64,000 bases of DNA, from assembly GCF_014653575.1 (NCBI RefSeq), contig NZ_BNAQ01000001.1:372001-436000 (forward strand), read 5' to 3'. The DNA is from Sphingomonas glacialis. GTDB taxonomy: Bacteria; Pseudomonadota; Alphaproteobacteria; Sphingomonadales; Sphingomonadaceae. The position numbers were made by a program, and so were the translations under genes. Within the stretch, counting starts at the first letter, position 1. Each line of letters begins with the position of its first letter. Shown here piece by piece: positions 10,211 through 18,038 of this stretch. The notes beneath the pieces are model-generated. The model was given only the letters and a program-made list of their open reading frames with translations. It made no database searches and was not told the DNA's origin.

Positions 10211-10795
10211 TCAAATCGTTCTTGTCGCCCCGCCGCGATGCGCGCGCGCGCGCCATTTCCGTGCGATCCGCAGCCGCCAGACGAGGCTCGTCACGCCGTA
10301 ACCCGCGACCGAGAGCCCGATCGCCAGGATCACCAGCCCGACGATCGTCGCGGGGCCGCCATGCGACACCAGCCAGTGCAGCCAGCTCGCATTCGCCGCG
10401 ACGTTGCTCGCGATCGGCGCGCCGGGAACATCGCGGTCGAGCCGCAGCACCCAATGGCCGATCTCGTACGCGCTCCAGAACAGCGGGACGGTGGTCAGCG
10501 GATTGTGGAGCAGCGTCGTGCCGACCGCCACGGGCACGTTCGCGCGCACCGGCAGCGCGGTCAGCGCGGCGAGCGGCATGTGCGCCAGGGGAAAGAGGAT
10601 GCCGGTGAACAGCCCGAGCGCGACGCCGCGCGGCACCGAGCGGCGCGTGAAGCGCCACAGCGACGGTGCGAGGATGCGGTGCGAGACGGGGCGGAGAAAG
10701 CGATTCGCCTCGATACTGTCGCGCGTCGGCACATGACGGCGCGCCCAGCCCGTCGCACGGGCAACGGGTCCGCCACGCGCCACGCGATCAGCCAC
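10211..10795 (-). CDS. DUF2062 membrane protein
   Basis: A 194-residue protein of the DUF2062 family, which has no established function. The diagnostic region is visible: [61 protein letters not shown], two hydrophobic segments with the conserved HNPLT turn. A further membrane segment lies near residues 150-175, and the C-terminal tail is basic. I chose GTG 10795, which overlaps the last eight bases of smpB (GTGGCTGA), so translation is probably coupled to smpB. An in-frame start further upstream would lie deeper inside smpB and is less likely. Confidence 0.8.
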   Translation of the reverse strand: MADRVARGGPVARATGWARRHVPTRDSIEANRFLRPVSHRILAPSLWRFTRRSVPRGVALGLFTGILFPLAHMPLAALTALPVRANVPVAVGTTLLHNPLTTVPLFWSAYEIGHWVLRLDRDVPGAPIASNVAANASWLHWLVSHGGPATIVGLVILAIGLSVAGYGVTSLVWRLRIARKWRARAHRGGATRTI

Positions 10796-11270
10796 GGTCG
10801 CGCATGATCCGGCCCTGCTCACGCTTCCAGTCGCGCTCTTTGATCGAGTCGCGCTTGTCGTGATCCTTCTTGCCCTTGGCGAGCGCGAGCTCGATCTTGG
10901 CGCGACCCTTCGAGTTGAAATAGACCATCAGCGGCACGAGCGTCATGCCCTCGCGGTTGACCGCGCCATGCATCTTGTTGATCTCGCGCTCCTTGAGGAG
11001 CAATTTGCGGACGCGCTTGGGCTCATGGTTGTAGCGGTTGCCGTGGCTGAATTCGGGCACGTTCGAATTGATCAGCCAGACCTCGCCGTCCTTCACCTCG
11101 GCATAGCTCTCGGCGATCGAGCCGGTGCCGCTGCGCAGCGACTTCACCTCGGTACCCGTCAGCGCGATTCCCGCTTCGTACACTGTCTCGATGTAATAAT
11201 CGTACCGTGCGCGTCGGTTCTCGGCGACGATCTTGGTCTTTTCGAAGAGCGGGGGTTTCGGACGTGCCAT
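10788..11270 (-). CDS. smpB: SsrA-binding protein SmpB
   Basis: A 160-residue partner of tmRNA in trans-translation. It brings tmRNA to stalled ribosomes so that they are released and the incomplete protein is tagged, mainly for ClpXP, whose genes lie about 35 kb away. Recognisable segments are [30 protein letters not shown], the [25 protein letters not shown] core, and the basic tail with [23 protein letters not shown], which mimics the mRNA path. The start is ATG 11270. It is divergent from the thioesterase at 11424. The tmRNA gene is not in the window. Confidence 0.97.
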   Translation of the reverse strand: MARPKPPLFEKTKIVAENRRARYDYYIETVYEAGIALTGTEVKSLRSGTGSIAESYAEVKDGEVWLINSNVPEFSHGNRYNHEPKRVRKLLLKEREINKMHGAVNREGMTLVPLMVYFNSKGRAKIELALAKGKKDHDKRDSIKERDWKREQGRIMRDRG

Positions 11271-11423
11271 GGGAGCCGCGATGTAGGCGTTGCCGCGACG
11301 AAACAAAAGCCATGCGGACAATTTAGCCGACGCGCGCAAGCAAAGCGCGCGCGAAGCCCCTATCTTAAGGTTTGGGTGCAATGGCCGCTCGCGTGATTGC
11401 CCGATCCAGTGTAGAGTTCCGCC

Positions 11424-11840
11424 ATGTCCGATTTCGCCGCTCCCAAATTCGCGACCCACAGCTTCCCGATCGCCATCGACGCTGCCGACATTGATTTCAT
11501 GGGGCACGTCAACAATGCCTCGTATCTCAAATGGGTGCAGGACGCGGTGGTGAGCCACTGGCAGCGCTTCGCGCCGAGCGAGGCGGTGGCGACGCACGCC
11601 TGGGTCGCGCTCAAGCACGAGATCACTTATCGCAAGCCGACCTTCCTCGACGACGAGGTGATCGCGACCGTGCTGCTCGAAAAGGTGCAGGGCGCGCGCG
11701 CATTCTACGAGACGGTGATCAAGCGCGGCGAGGACGTGCTCGCCGAGGTCAAGTCGAGCTGGTGCTGCCTCAACGTCGAGACGATGCGGCCGGCAAGGCT
11801 GGCGCAGGGCGTGATCGATCGGTTCTTCGCAAAGGATTGA
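11424..11840 (+). CDS. Acyl-CoA thioesterase, 4HBT hotdog fold
   Basis: A 138-residue hotdog-fold protein of the YbgC/FadM type, expected to hydrolyse acyl-CoA or acyl-ACP thioesters in the cytoplasm. The active-site segment is [22 protein letters not shown], where the Asp and the GHVNN turn correspond to the 4-hydroxybenzoyl-CoA thioesterase motif. [13 protein letters not shown] is the usual second strand region. It starts at ATG 11424, and its stop codon is six bases before the left end of the repeat-flanked GIY-YIG element on the opposite strand. Substrate chain length cannot be told. Confidence 0.88.
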   Translation: MSDFAAPKFATHSFPIAIDAADIDFMGHVNNASYLKWVQDAVVSHWQRFAPSEAVATHAWVALKHEITYRKPTFLDDEVIATVLLEKVQGARAFYETVIKRGEDVLAEVKSSWCCLNVETMRPARLAQGVIDRFFAKD

Positions 11841-11845
11841 GCGCC

Positions 11846-12257
11846 GTCACCCGGCCGTCGCCCCGGCCTTGTGCCGGGGTCCACCGAGAAGGGCGTTAGC
11901 CGGCAGCGGCTCGAGGCCGAACCCAACCGCGAGATCGTTCCAGGCGGGGTTGTCGGATTCGATGAGGTTCCGCTTCCAATCTCGGCGATAGCGCTTGAGT
12001 TGTTTCTCGCGCATGATCGCGGATTCCATCGTTCCCGCGACCTCAAAGTACACGAGCCGGAGTATCCCATACTTCTTCGTGTGCCCGTCGAAAGTACCGG
12101 AGCGATGTTGGAGCACGCGACCAATTAGATTCGAGGTTACGCCGACATAGACAGATCCGTAGTACTGGGACGCCAGAATATAGACGCACGGGGTTCGCTC
12201 GATCGTCATGCGGTGAACTTTGCCGCACGGTGGACCCCGGCACAAGGCCGGGGTGAC
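11846..12257. mobile_element. Putative REP-bounded GIY-YIG element
   Basis: A 29-base REP-like palindrome at 11857-11885 and its inverted copy at 12229-12257 (28 of 29 positions match) bound a single gene for a GIY-YIG nuclease. An 11-base partial copy of the repeat's outer end (GTCACCCGGCC) precedes the left repeat at 11846-11856. The other inverted pairs of the same unit in this window enclose only 28 and 36 bases, so this one looks like the same element carrying its own gene. I see no target-site duplication by eye. The mobile-element status is inference; the repeat arrangement is directly seen. Confidence 0.6.
11847..12209 (-). CDS. GIY-YIG nuclease domain protein, REP-associated
   Basis: A 120-residue single-domain protein of the small GIY-YIG group (UvrC-type nuclease fold). 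The two short motifs are VYI (in PCVYILASQYYG) and YVG (in VYVGVTSNLIGRVLQHR, with the catalytic-type Arg). Further on come the Tyr-Phe-Glu segment VYFEVAG and the metal-binding Glu region AIMREKQLKRYRRDWKRNLIE. The start is ATG 12209, with no clear ribosome site. Codons 109-118 lie in the REP-like palindrome, and the last two residues and the stop come from the adjoining partial repeat copy. It sits between dapA and the thioesterase, unrelated to either. Its target is unknown; a role in repeat movement is a hypothesis. Confidence 0.85.
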   Translation of the reverse strand: MTIERTPCVYILASQYYGSVYVGVTSNLIGRVLQHRSGTFDGHTKKYGILRLVYFEVAGTMESAIMREKQLKRYRRDWKRNLIESDNPAWNDLAVGFGLEPLPANALLGGPRHKAGATAG

Positions 12258-12271
12258 AATTGTGTGAGGCG

Positions 12272-13150
12272 TTAGATCCCGGCCGCAGCCAACCCTGCAT
12301 CGACCACACGCTGGCTCGCTTCGCTCGGCCAGGTCATCGGCAGGCGCAGCGCCGTCGGGAAATCTGGGCGAACCTTGTTTACCGCATATTTCACCGGCCC
12401 GGGCGAGGCATCGGTGAACAGCGACACGTGCAGCGCGAACAGGCGGTCGTGCAGTTCGAGCGCGAGCGTATAATCCCCTGCCGCACACGCCGCCTGGAAC
12501 TCTGCGCACAGCCGCGGCGCGACGTTCGCCGTTACCGAGATGCACCCGATCCCGCCGGTCGCATTGAACGCGAGCGCCATGTCGTCATTGCCCGAAAGCT
12601 GCTCGAACCCCTCGGGGCACGCCGCGCGCTGTGCCGACACGCGCTGGATCACGCCCGTCGCATCCTTGATGCCGATCACGCTCGGCATGGCGTGCGCAAT
12701 CCGCGCGACGGTCTCGACCGCGATGTCAGTCACGGTGCGGCCCGGCACGTTGTACAGCACGATCGACAGGTCGCACGACCCCGCCACCGCCTCGAAATGG
12801 CGGAAGATGCCTTCCTGATTGGGCCGGTTGTAATAGGGCGGGACCATCAATGCCGCATCGGCCCCGGCTGCCTTGGCCGCCTTGATGTTGTGGATCGCGA
12901 CGCGCGTGTCGTTCGAGCCTGCGCCCGCCAACACCGGCACGCGCCCGCGCGCCTGATCGACGCAGACCGCGACGATCGCGAAATGCTCCTCGGCGGTCAG
13001 CGTCGCCGCCTCGCCCGTCGTGCCGCACGGCACCAGCCCGGCCGAGCCCTCGGCGATCTGCCACTCGATGAAATCGCGATAGGCGCGCTCGTCGAAACTG
13101 CCGTCTGCGGCGAACGGCGTGACCAACGCCGGGATCGATCCCGAAAACAT
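12272..13150 (-). CDS. dapA: 4-hydroxy-tetrahydrodipicolinate synthase
   Basis: A 292-residue cytoplasmic enzyme of lysine and diaminopimelate synthesis that condenses pyruvate with aspartate semialdehyde. Family marks are PCGTTGEAATLTAEEH (pyruvate-binding Thr-Thr), PYYNRPNQEGIFRHF, LYNVPGRTV with the conserved Tyr and Arg, and GIKDATG, which carries the Schiff-base Lys. The start ATG 13150 has AGGAG nine bases upstream; the frame remains open further but without a ribosome site. It is divergent from the lytic transglycosylase at 13237, so two cell-wall genes share one intergenic region of 86 bases. Confidence 0.96.
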   Translation of the reverse strand: MFSGSIPALVTPFAADGSFDERAYRDFIEWQIAEGSAGLVPCGTTGEAATLTAEEHFAIVAVCVDQARGRVPVLAGAGSNDTRVAIHNIKAAKAAGADAALMVPPYYNRPNQEGIFRHFEAVAGSCDLSIVLYNVPGRTVTDIAVETVARIAHAMPSVIGIKDATGVIQRVSAQRAACPEGFEQLSGNDDMALAFNATGGIGCISVTANVAPRLCAEFQAACAAGDYTLALELHDRLFALHVSLFTDASPGPVKYAVNKVRPDFPTALRLPMTWPSEASQRVVDAGLAAAGI

Positions 13151-13236
13151 AGCGAATTGCTCCTGCGAACCGAATTTCGTCGCATTTGAGGTGTAATGCG
13201 CGGGACAAATACGGACCGGAGGCATAGTCTGTCCAC

Positions 13237-15228
13237 ATGATTGCATGGCTCTTCAAATCCGGTGTTCTGCTCGCGGGCATTTCGACCCTCGCCGTTACCT
13301 CTGGCGACGCGCAGGATCAGCTCGGCTGGGGTCGCGCGACGCAGGTGCTGACCGGCACGACCGCCACCAACAGCGCGATCGCCGCGTCGATCGCCGAGTG
13401 GAAATCGCTCCAGCAATCGTCGAGCTACGGCTTCGACAGCTACGCCCGCTTCCTGCTCGCGCACCCCGGCTGGCCCGGCGAGACCGCGATGCGGCGGATG
13501 GCGGAGAAGGCGCTCGATTCTGGCGGCTGGTCGCCGTCGACCGTGGTCGCGTTCTTCCGGCGCTTCCCCGCGTTGACCGGCGCGGGCAAGACGCGGTTTG
13601 CCGAAGCGCTCGCCGCGACGGGGCAGCAAGGCGAAGCGGCCAGCGCGGCGCGCGCCGCCTGGGTGTCGGGAACGCTGTCGAGCACCGACGAGAGCAAGAT
13701 CCTCGCGACCTTCCCCGGCGCCCTGTCGCCCGCCGATCACGATGCTCGGATGGACATGCTGCTGTGGCAGGGCGCGACCGCGTCGGCGCAGCGCCAGCTG
13801 ATGCTGACCAGCCCGGCGCGGCAGAGCGTCTTCGCCGCGCGGCTCGCCTTCCGCACCAGCGCGCCCGATGCGGGCGACCGGCTGATCGCGACGCAGGCCT
13901 ATGGCGCGACCGATCCCGGCTGGATCGCCGACCGGGCGAGCTGGTATCGCAACACCGGCGCCTCGGCCAGCGCGCGCAATTCGCTTGCACAGCGCCCCGC
14001 GCTCGCGGTCGTACCGGGCAGCGCCGAGCAATGGTTCGAAGTGCTGCTGACCAACGCGCGCGCCGCCGCCAATGACGGGCAGAATTCGCTCGCCTATGAC
14101 ATCGCGCGCAAGCTCGGCGATGCCTATCCCATCGGCACCGACGTCAGCACGCGGCCTTATGGCGAGCGCGACGACTATACGAGTCTTGCCTGGCTCGCGG
14201 GCCGCACCGCGCTGAAGCAGCTCGCCCGCCCGGCGGATGCCGTGCCGCTGTTCGTCAGTTACGCCGCCGCCTCGAAGACGCCGACGACGCAATCGAAGGG
14301 GCTGTATTGGGCCGGGCGCGCCGCCGAGGCCGCCGGGCGTCGCGACGAGGCCAACGGCTATTACGTGCGCGCCGCGGCGTTCCGCGATCTGTTCTACGGC
14401 CAGCTTGCCGCCGAGCGGATCGGCCAGCCGCTCGTCGCGCCGGGCGATCCGGTGCTGCGTCCGGTCGACCCGTCGACGCGCGCGGCGTTCTACGCGCGCG
14501 AGACGGTGCGCGCGGCGCAATATCTCGGCACGGTCGGCAATTGGGAGGACCAGACCGCGTTCGTCCGCCAGATCGCGCTCGATGCCAAGAGCGACAGCGA
14601 CCATGTCCTCGCGACCGAACTGTCGCGCACGCTCGGGCGGCCCGATCTCGGCGTGATGGTCGGGCGCAGCGCGCTGCAGAACGGGCTCAGCGAATACTCG
14701 ACCGTCGGTTTCCCCAACGTCCGCGTGCCGGTGGCGAGCCAGGACGACTGGACGATGATCCACGCGATCGCGCGCCAGGAAAGCCAGTTCGACCGCGCCG
14801 CGATCAGCCATGCCGGCGCGCGCGGGCTGATGCAGCTGATGCCCGGCACCGCGCGCGACCAGGCTGGCAAGCTCGGCCTGGCGTACAATGCCGCGGCGCT
14901 GACGACCGATACCGACTATAACATCATGGTCGGATCGACCTATTTCCGGCACATCTACGAGCTGTACGGGAGTTATCCGCTCGCGGTGGCGGCGTACAAT
15001 GCGGGCCCGGGCAACGTGAACAAATGGCTCCGCGCGAATGGCGACCCGCGCAGCGGCGGCGTCGACATGCTCGACTGGATCGAGGCGATCCCGATCTACG
15101 AGACGCGCAACTACGTCCAGCGCGTGCTCGAGAATGCCGTGGTGTACGATCTGATGAACCCCACGCGCTCGCGCTCGTCGGGGTCGAACCGGATCAGCTG
15201 GTATCTCGGCAAGCGCATTCCAGGCTGA
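13237..15228 (+). CDS. Soluble lytic murein transglycosylase
   Basis: A 663-residue periplasmic enzyme that cleaves peptidoglycan glycan strands to give 1,6-anhydro ends. An N-terminal signal is visible (MIAWLFKSGVLLAGISTLAVTSGDAQ). A long alpha-helical superhelix follows, then the Slt catalytic domain at about residues 500-640. The catalytic Glu515 is in ARQESQFDRAAIS, followed by GARGLMQLMPGTA and AVAAYNAGPGNVNKWL; the IYETRNYVQRVLENAVVY ending is typical. It belongs to the Slt70-type group by its size and order. It is transcribed away from dapA. Confidence 0.93.
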   Translation: MIAWLFKSGVLLAGISTLAVTSGDAQDQLGWGRATQVLTGTTATNSAIAASIAEWKSLQQSSSYGFDSYARFLLAHPGWPGETAMRRMAEKALDSGGWSPSTVVAFFRRFPALTGAGKTRFAEALAATGQQGEAASAARAAWVSGTLSSTDESKILATFPGALSPADHDARMDMLLWQGATASAQRQLMLTSPARQSVFAARLAFRTSAPDAGDRLIATQAYGATDPGWIADRASWYRNTGASASARNSLAQRPALAVVPGSAEQWFEVLLTNARAAANDGQNSLAYDIARKLGDAYPIGTDVSTRPYGERDDYTSLAWLAGRTALKQLARPADAVPLFVSYAAASKTPTTQSKGLYWAGRAAEAAGRRDEANGYYVRAAAFRDLFYGQLAAERIGQPLVAPGDPVLRPVDPSTRAAFYARETVRAAQYLGTVGNWEDQTAFVRQIALDAKSDSDHVLATELSRTLGRPDLGVMVGRSALQNGLSEYSTVGFPNVRVPVASQDDWTMIHAIARQESQFDRAAISHAGARGLMQLMPGTARDQAGKLGLAYNAAALTTDTDYNIMVGSTYFRHIYELYGSYPLAVAAYNAGPGNVNKWLRANGDPRSGGVDMLDWIEAIPIYETRNYVQRVLENAVVYDLMNPTRSRSSGSNRISWYLGKRIPG

Positions 15229-15273
15229 GCGCGGAGGCTGGCCCAGCCGATCGCAAGCGTCTAGAATAGTGCG

Positions 15274-16008
15274 ATGAATGACCTTGTTCCCACCGGCAAC
15301 GTTGCACTGCTGATCGATGCCGACAACGCCAGCCACACCGCGATAGACCCGGTCCTGACCGCGCTCGCAGATCTTGGCACCGTCAACATCCGGCGGATCT
15401 ACGGCAATTGGAGCAAAGTCGCGCTCAAGGGTTGGAGCGAGGTCGCGCTGCGCTATGCACTCGATCCGCAACAGCAATTCGACCTGACCAGAGGCAAGAA
15501 CGCGACCGACATGAAGATGACGATCGATGCGATGGACCTGCTGTTGACGGGGCGCGTCACGGGGTTCGGCATCATGTCGTCCGACAGCGATTTCATGCCG
15601 TTGGTGACACGCATCCGTCAGCAGGGGCTTCAAGTCTACGGCTTCGGTCGCGCCAACACGCCGGAGGGCTTTCGGCAAGCGTGCAACCGCTTCATCGATG
15701 TCGAAACGCTAGAGAAGACCGCCGCCGAGATGCCGATGCCGCTCCCGCCGGCGATCCTGTCGAAAGAGGGAAAGGAACCTGTCGACAGCGCGCTCGTACG
15801 CCTCCTGATCGATGCCTATGATGCGTCAAAGCGCGATGGGCAGGGCTTCGCTTCGCTGGGTGAGGTCGGACAGCGCGCGAGCAACCGCTCGAGCTTCGAC
15901 ACGCGAAACTATGGCTTTTCGCGGCTGTCTGATTTGGTCGAGGCGGTGCCCGGTTTCGTCGTCGAACGACGCGACGGCGGCGGCGTCCTCGTCAAGCGCG
16001 TAAAATAG
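15274..16008 (+). CDS. NYN domain protein with C-terminal LOTUS/OST-HTH domain
   Basis: A 244-residue protein with two domains. Residues 1-145 form a NYN (PIN-like) nuclease domain: LLIDADNAS holds the first acidic residues, KNATDMKMTIDAMDLL the second, and GIMSSDSDFMPLVTRIRQQGLQVYGFG the third, so the metal-binding set looks complete. Residues about 165-244 form a winged-helix OST-HTH/LOTUS domain (VDSALVRLLIDAYDASK through FSRLSDLVEAVPGFVVERRDGGGVLV), a fold linked to RNA, including G-quadruplex RNA. An RNA-processing role is likely; the target is unknown. It starts 45 bases after the transglycosylase. Confidence 0.85.
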   Translation: MNDLVPTGNVALLIDADNASHTAIDPVLTALADLGTVNIRRIYGNWSKVALKGWSEVALRYALDPQQQFDLTRGKNATDMKMTIDAMDLLLTGRVTGFGIMSSDSDFMPLVTRIRQQGLQVYGFGRANTPEGFRQACNRFIDVETLEKTAAEMPMPLPPAILSKEGKEPVDSALVRLLIDAYDASKRDGQGFASLGEVGQRASNRSSFDTRNYGFSRLSDLVEAVPGFVVERRDGGGVLVKRVK

Positions 16009-16029
16009 CCGGCCGCCGGAACGATCGCG

Positions 16030-16536
16030 ATGACCGACCCTCCCAACTACATCACCCCCGCCGGCTACGCCGTGCTCAGCGCCGAATATCGGCAGTTGCT
16101 CGGCGAGGAGCGGCCCAAGCTCGTCGACGTCATCTCCTGGGCGGCGGGCAATGGCGATCGCTCGGAGAATGGCGACTATATCTACGGCCGCAAGCGGCTG
16201 CGCGAGATCGACCGGCGGCTCGGCTTCCTCGCGCGGCGGATGAAAGCCGCCAAGGTGATCGACCCCGCCCAGCAGCCCGATCGCGCGCGAATCTGGTTCG
16301 GCGCGACCGTCACGATCGCCGATGACGACGATGTCGAGCGCGTGCTGACGCTGGTCGGCGACGACGAGACCGATGCCGCGGCGGGCAAGATCGGCTGGAA
16401 CGCGCCGATCGCGCGGGCGCTCCGCGGCGCGGCGGTCGGCGATCTGCGGCGCGTACTCCTCCCCGCGGGCGAGCGCGCGTATGAAGTGGTGGCGATCACC
16501 TACCCGGCAACCGAGCGTTTCATCCCCGGCGATTGA
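16030..16536 (+). CDS. greB: Transcript cleavage/elongation factor GreB-like
   Basis: A 168-residue protein that reactivates backtracked RNA polymerase by stimulating cleavage of the nascent RNA. The N-terminal coiled coil carries the acidic tip in AAGNGDRSENGDYIYGRKRLREID, the position of the conserved Asp and Glu residues that reach the polymerase active site. The C-terminal FKBP-like domain runs from about residue 85 (FGATVTIADDDDVERVLTLVGDDE to GERAYEVVAITY). The basic stretch and spacing favour GreB over GreA. It starts 22 bases after the NYN-LOTUS gene, so the two are probably in one transcript. Confidence 0.88.
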   Translation: MTDPPNYITPAGYAVLSAEYRQLLGEERPKLVDVISWAAGNGDRSENGDYIYGRKRLREIDRRLGFLARRMKAAKVIDPAQQPDRARIWFGATVTIADDDDVERVLTLVGDDETDAAAGKIGWNAPIARALRGAAVGDLRRVLLPAGERAYEVVAITYPATERFIPGD

Positions 16537-16591
16537 CGCTGGGTGGTGCGCCGCACACGGTTGGGCCCTGACCATCAAAGGACCCTTGCCG

Positions 16592-16972
16592 ATGCCGCTC
16601 CCCCCTCTCTGGTCGCCCCGCTTGCTCAGCCTGCTGCGGATCATCGTCGGGCTCGGCTTCGTCCAGCATGGCTGCTCCAAATTCTTCGGCATCCCGCCCT
16701 TCCCCATGCCGCTCAATCCCTTGCTGACCGTGGCGGGCGTGCTCGAGCTCGGCGGGGGCGCGCTGATCCTGGTCGGGCTGTTCACTCGGCCGGTGGCGTT
16801 CGTGCTGTCGGGCATGTCGGCCGCCGCCTATTTCATCGCGCATTTCCCCAAGAGCGTCTTTCCGGCCGCCAACGGTGGCGAAGCGGCGATGCTGTATTGC
16901 TTCGTCTTCCTGTATCTCGCCGCGGCCGGAGCCGGCCCGATCAGCTTGGATGCGCGCCGCTCTAGGATGTGA
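16592..16972 (+). CDS. DoxX family membrane protein
   Basis: A 126-residue inner-membrane protein with four predicted helices. LLRIIVGLGFVQHGCSKFFG is the typical first helix with the conserved G-x-x-x-x-x-H-G turn, followed by VAGVLELGGGALILVGLFTRPVAFVLSGMSAAAYFIAHF. DoxX-family proteins are poorly understood; some are linked to quinone-dependent oxidation or to redox stress. The start is ATG 16592, which begins the hydrophobic domain at once; the upstream open frame overlaps greB and is not needed. It lies 55 bases after greB and may share its transcript. Confidence 0.88.
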   Translation: MPLPPLWSPRLLSLLRIIVGLGFVQHGCSKFFGIPPFPMPLNPLLTVAGVLELGGGALILVGLFTRPVAFVLSGMSAAAYFIAHFPKSVFPAANGGEAAMLYCFVFLYLAAAGAGPISLDARRSRM

Positions 16973-17098
16973 AGCACGGCGTGCGACGAATATTGCGCGC
17001 CGTGCGATCGATGGTCGTGCGTTGCGCGATCGACGCGGCTATAGCGCCGGTCCGGCGTGCGTCATTCAAGCGCGCCGTGTCGGGAGCAGTACAAGACA

Positions 17099-17374
17099 AT
17101 GACGATGCAACGCGTGTTCGTGAGTGGGAAGGTTCAGCGGACGGGGTATCGCGATTGGGCAGTGCGCAAGGCGCAGGAGCTGGGCCTCACCGGATGGGTC
17201 CGCAATTTGAACGACGGGCGAGTCGAATTGCTCGTCGTCGGCGAGGATGAAGCGGTCGTCGCGATGGCCGAGGCGTGCCGCGAGGGATCCGAACATTCGC
17301 GCGTCGACCATGTCGAGGCGCTTCCCGCCGACGAGCGCGCGCCAAAGGGCTTCACCAAGCGCTTCACCGCCTAG
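17099..17374 (+). CDS. Acylphosphatase
   Basis: A 91-residue protein of the acylphosphatase fold, which hydrolyses the carboxyl-phosphate bond of small acyl phosphates. VSGKVQRTGYRDWAVRKAQELG gives the phosphate-binding loop with the catalytic-type Arg in GYRDW, and GWVRNLNDGRVELLVVG holds the conserved Asn. The loop is not canonical: the usual G-x-V-Q-G reads G-K-V-Q-R here, so activity may be altered. The start is ATG 17099; an earlier frame start at 17057 has no support. Confidence 0.85.
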   Translation: MTMQRVFVSGKVQRTGYRDWAVRKAQELGLTGWVRNLNDGRVELLVVGEDEAVVAMAEACREGSEHSRVDHVEALPADERAPKGFTKRFTA

Positions 17375-17441
17375 CGGACTGCACCGAAACGGGGCCAATT
17401 TCGCAACTGCGCTTAACCTATAGCAGTGTTATTCTAGGCGC

Positions 17442-18014
17442 ATGAGCGATGCGCCGCCCCTCAATACCGCGCCGCTGCCAGTCCGGCTGCGGGCCGAGGA
17501 TTATCTGCTGCTTCACCAAGCAGGAGCATTCGCCCCCTACACTCGCACCGAGTTGATCGACGGGGGGGTGTATTTCGTGAACGCACAGCATCGACCGCAC
17601 GCGCTCGCCAAGATCGAATTGTATGATGCGATCCGCGCGGCGCTGCGGGCGATCGGCTCGCCGCTGCGCCCGCTGGTCGAGGCGAGCATCGCGCTGTCGG
17701 GGCACGACGTGCCCGAGCCAGACATCGTGCTGACGAGCGAGCCGCGCGGCGAGGGCTTCGTCCCGCTCCTATCGGTGCACCTCGTCATCGAAGTGTCCGA
17801 CACGACGATGCGCAGCGACATCCGCCGCAAGGTCGCGAGCTATGCCCGCGCCGCGATGCCCGAATATTGGGTGGTCGATATCAAGGCGCGCACGATCCAC
17901 CAGATGTGGTCGCCCACCGGCGACATCTACGCCGAACGCTGCGCGGTCGCTTTCGGCGATATCATCGCAGCGGCGACGATCGTCGGGTTGAGCGTCGATA
18001 CGGCGAACCTGTAG
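17442..18014 (+). CDS. Uma2 family (DUF820) PD-(D/E)XK nuclease-like protein
   Basis: A 190-residue protein of the Uma2/DUF820 family, a restriction-endonuclease-like fold of unknown role that is common in cyanobacteria and present in sphingomonads. The N-terminal RLRAEDYLLLHQAGAF is typical. The nuclease core shows PEPDIVLTSEP (the Asp), LVIEVSDTTMRSDIRRKVASYARAAMPEYWVVD (the Glu and the following Lys region), ending in a TIHQMWSP strand. It stands alone between acylphosphatase and the ettA terminus. No partner gene suggests a specific function. Confidence 0.85.
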   Translation: MSDAPPLNTAPLPVRLRAEDYLLLHQAGAFAPYTRTELIDGGVYFVNAQHRPHALAKIELYDAIRAALRAIGSPLRPLVEASIALSGHDVPEPDIVLTSEPRGEGFVPLLSVHLVIEVSDTTMRSDIRRKVASYARAAMPEYWVVDIKARTIHQMWSPTGDIYAERCAVAFGDIIAAATIVGLSVDTANL

Positions 18015-18038
18015 GGCCCGCCGCATCGACCGCGCAGA

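Noticed and set aside
7762..10608. Plus-strand open frame of 948 codons opposite the M13 peptidase
   Set aside because: Antisense shadow of a clear metallopeptidase; low-complexity Arg/Asp/Val composition and no family features.
12997..15678. Minus-strand open frame of 893 codons opposite the lytic transglycosylase
   Set aside because: The plus-strand gene has a full catalytic domain; this frame is its mirror and reads into dapA out of frame.
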